A DNA stretch of 64,000 nucleotides from Afipia sp. (lineage in GTDB: Bacteria > Pseudomonadota > Alphaproteobacteria > Rhizobiales > Xanthobacteraceae). How positions within the stretch are numbered: the stretch's first letter is position 1; each line of letters begins with the position of its first letter. The notes under the pieces were generated by a model that was given only the letters and a program-made list of their open reading frames with translations, did not search any database and was not told the DNA's origin. This document shows positions 63,754-64,000 of this stretch, one piece after another. The position numbers were made by a program, and so were the translations under genes. Location of the stretch: assembly GCA_017474385.1 (NCBI GenBank), contig JAFVHU010000152.1, forward strand, positions 1-64,000, read 5' to 3'.

Positions 63754-63790
63754 CGTCAAATTTCTCTCAGCTTCACGCCAATTTGAAAGA

Positions 63791-63804
63791 TACTAACGTT
63801 AGTA
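63791..63804 (-). promoter_or_regulatory. Perfect 14-bp palindrome upstream of PLP-enzyme operon
   Basis: TACTAACGTTAGTA is its own reverse complement. It lies between the stop of the partial upstream gene (63836) and the PLP-enzyme start (63753). Its length and form suit a TetR-type operator of a catabolic operon. No regulator gene is in view. Confidence 0.55.
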
Positions 63805-63835
63805 AAATAGGATGTCCAGACTGACGCGGTCCATC

Positions 63836-64000
63836 CTATGAAATACTTGCGGCATGCACGTTTTTGTCACTATTGCCCGCTATTGGCGCGGCGGCCGCGT
63901 CAAACGAACGCAACCGGACGTCCTCTTCCGCATTGCGATAAAGCGTCGTCCGCTGCCTCGGAATGCGCCCGGCCGAGAGGATGATCGCCTCCATGTCTTG
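63836..64000 (-). CDS. C-terminal end of a gene resembling FO synthase (F420 precursor synthesis), cut by window edge
   Basis: The last 54 codons of a minus-strand gene are present, ending TAG at 63836-63838. The visible part reads QDMEAIILSAGRIPRQRTTL followed by Y and a low-complexity tail. The run AGRxPxQRTTLY is what I recall at the C-terminus of CofH/FbiC radical SAM enzymes, which build the deazaflavin ring of F420. The short length limits confidence. It lies upstream of the PLP-enzyme operon in the same direction. Confidence 0.45.
   Translation of the reverse strand, partial: QDMEAIILSAGRIPRQRTTLYRNAEEDVRLRSFDAAAAPIAGNSDKNVHAASIS

Overview
The window is GC-rich chromosomal DNA of an alphaproteobacterium, most likely a Bradyrhizobiaceae/Nitrobacteraceae member (Bradyrhizobium, Rhodopseudomonas or Afipia type). 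The grounds are the protein families seen (a DUF6489-like protein, AtzG/E/H set, several branched-chain-type ABC importers, Cox-like molybdenum hydroxylases), dense operons with ATGA overlaps, and codon choice. I could not run a similarity search, so the genus is inference. No rRNA, tRNA or CRISPR array was seen.

Bases 1-18700 hold a nicotinate (vitamin B3) catabolic island at the edge of housekeeping genes (partial PiT phosphate transporter, Wzz-like protein, ferredoxin-NADP reductase). Aerobic-type nicotinate dehydrogenase NicAB (13280-17337) makes 6-hydroxynicotinate. The ring is then handled by genes of the Eubacterium barkeri anaerobic route: 6-hydroxynicotinate reductase (11481-12947) and enamidase (2879-4078). 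A nine-gene minus-strand operon runs hnr, UPF0280/ApbE-like, two AA_synth paralogues, a four-gene Liv-type ABC importer and a MarR regulator. Twin palindromes with the core TTYGTATACRAA sit on the two divergent promoters between hnr and nicA. pncB and a small DUF6489-like gene follow nicB.

Bases 19000-27800 are a second minus-strand operon: Tat-exported substrate-binding protein, dipeptide-type permeases, a double ATPase, then AtzG-AtzE-AtzH-like amidase genes and an FCD-type GntR regulator. Bases 27865-39200 carry a plus-strand Cox-like S-L-M molybdenum hydroxylase and, on the minus strand, two HxlR regulators and a set of CoA and ring-cleavage style enzymes (CaiB/BaiF CoA-transferase, enoyl-CoA hydratase, FAH-family hydrolase, alpha/beta hydrolase, semialdehyde dehydrogenase). 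Several of these genes have clear palindromic operator candidates.

Bases 39202-44276 are a decay zone: a 3' fragment of an acyl-CoA synthetase, a broken IS3-family transposase end, a 3' fragment of a LysR regulator, an intact RND pump, and its membrane-fusion partner interrupted by one amber codon. Bases 44670-58000 contain a GntR regulator, a zinc alcohol dehydrogenase, a DUF6166 protein and two more complete Liv-type importers separated by a membrane fatty-acid-hydroxylase-like gene set. The end (58122-64000) has an L-serine dehydratase, an LLM-class oxidoreductase, a two-subunit CoA-transferase, a PLP-dependent fold-type II enzyme behind a perfect 14-bp palindrome, and a C-terminal fragment that looks like FO (F420 precursor) synthase.

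The best candidate for undescribed biology is the coupled block hnr-UPF0280-AA_synth-AA_synth. The UPF0280 protein keeps ApbE flavin-transferase motifs, and the only characterised 6-hydroxynicotinate reductase carries covalent flavin, so a dedicated flavinylation and maturation set is a concrete, testable idea.
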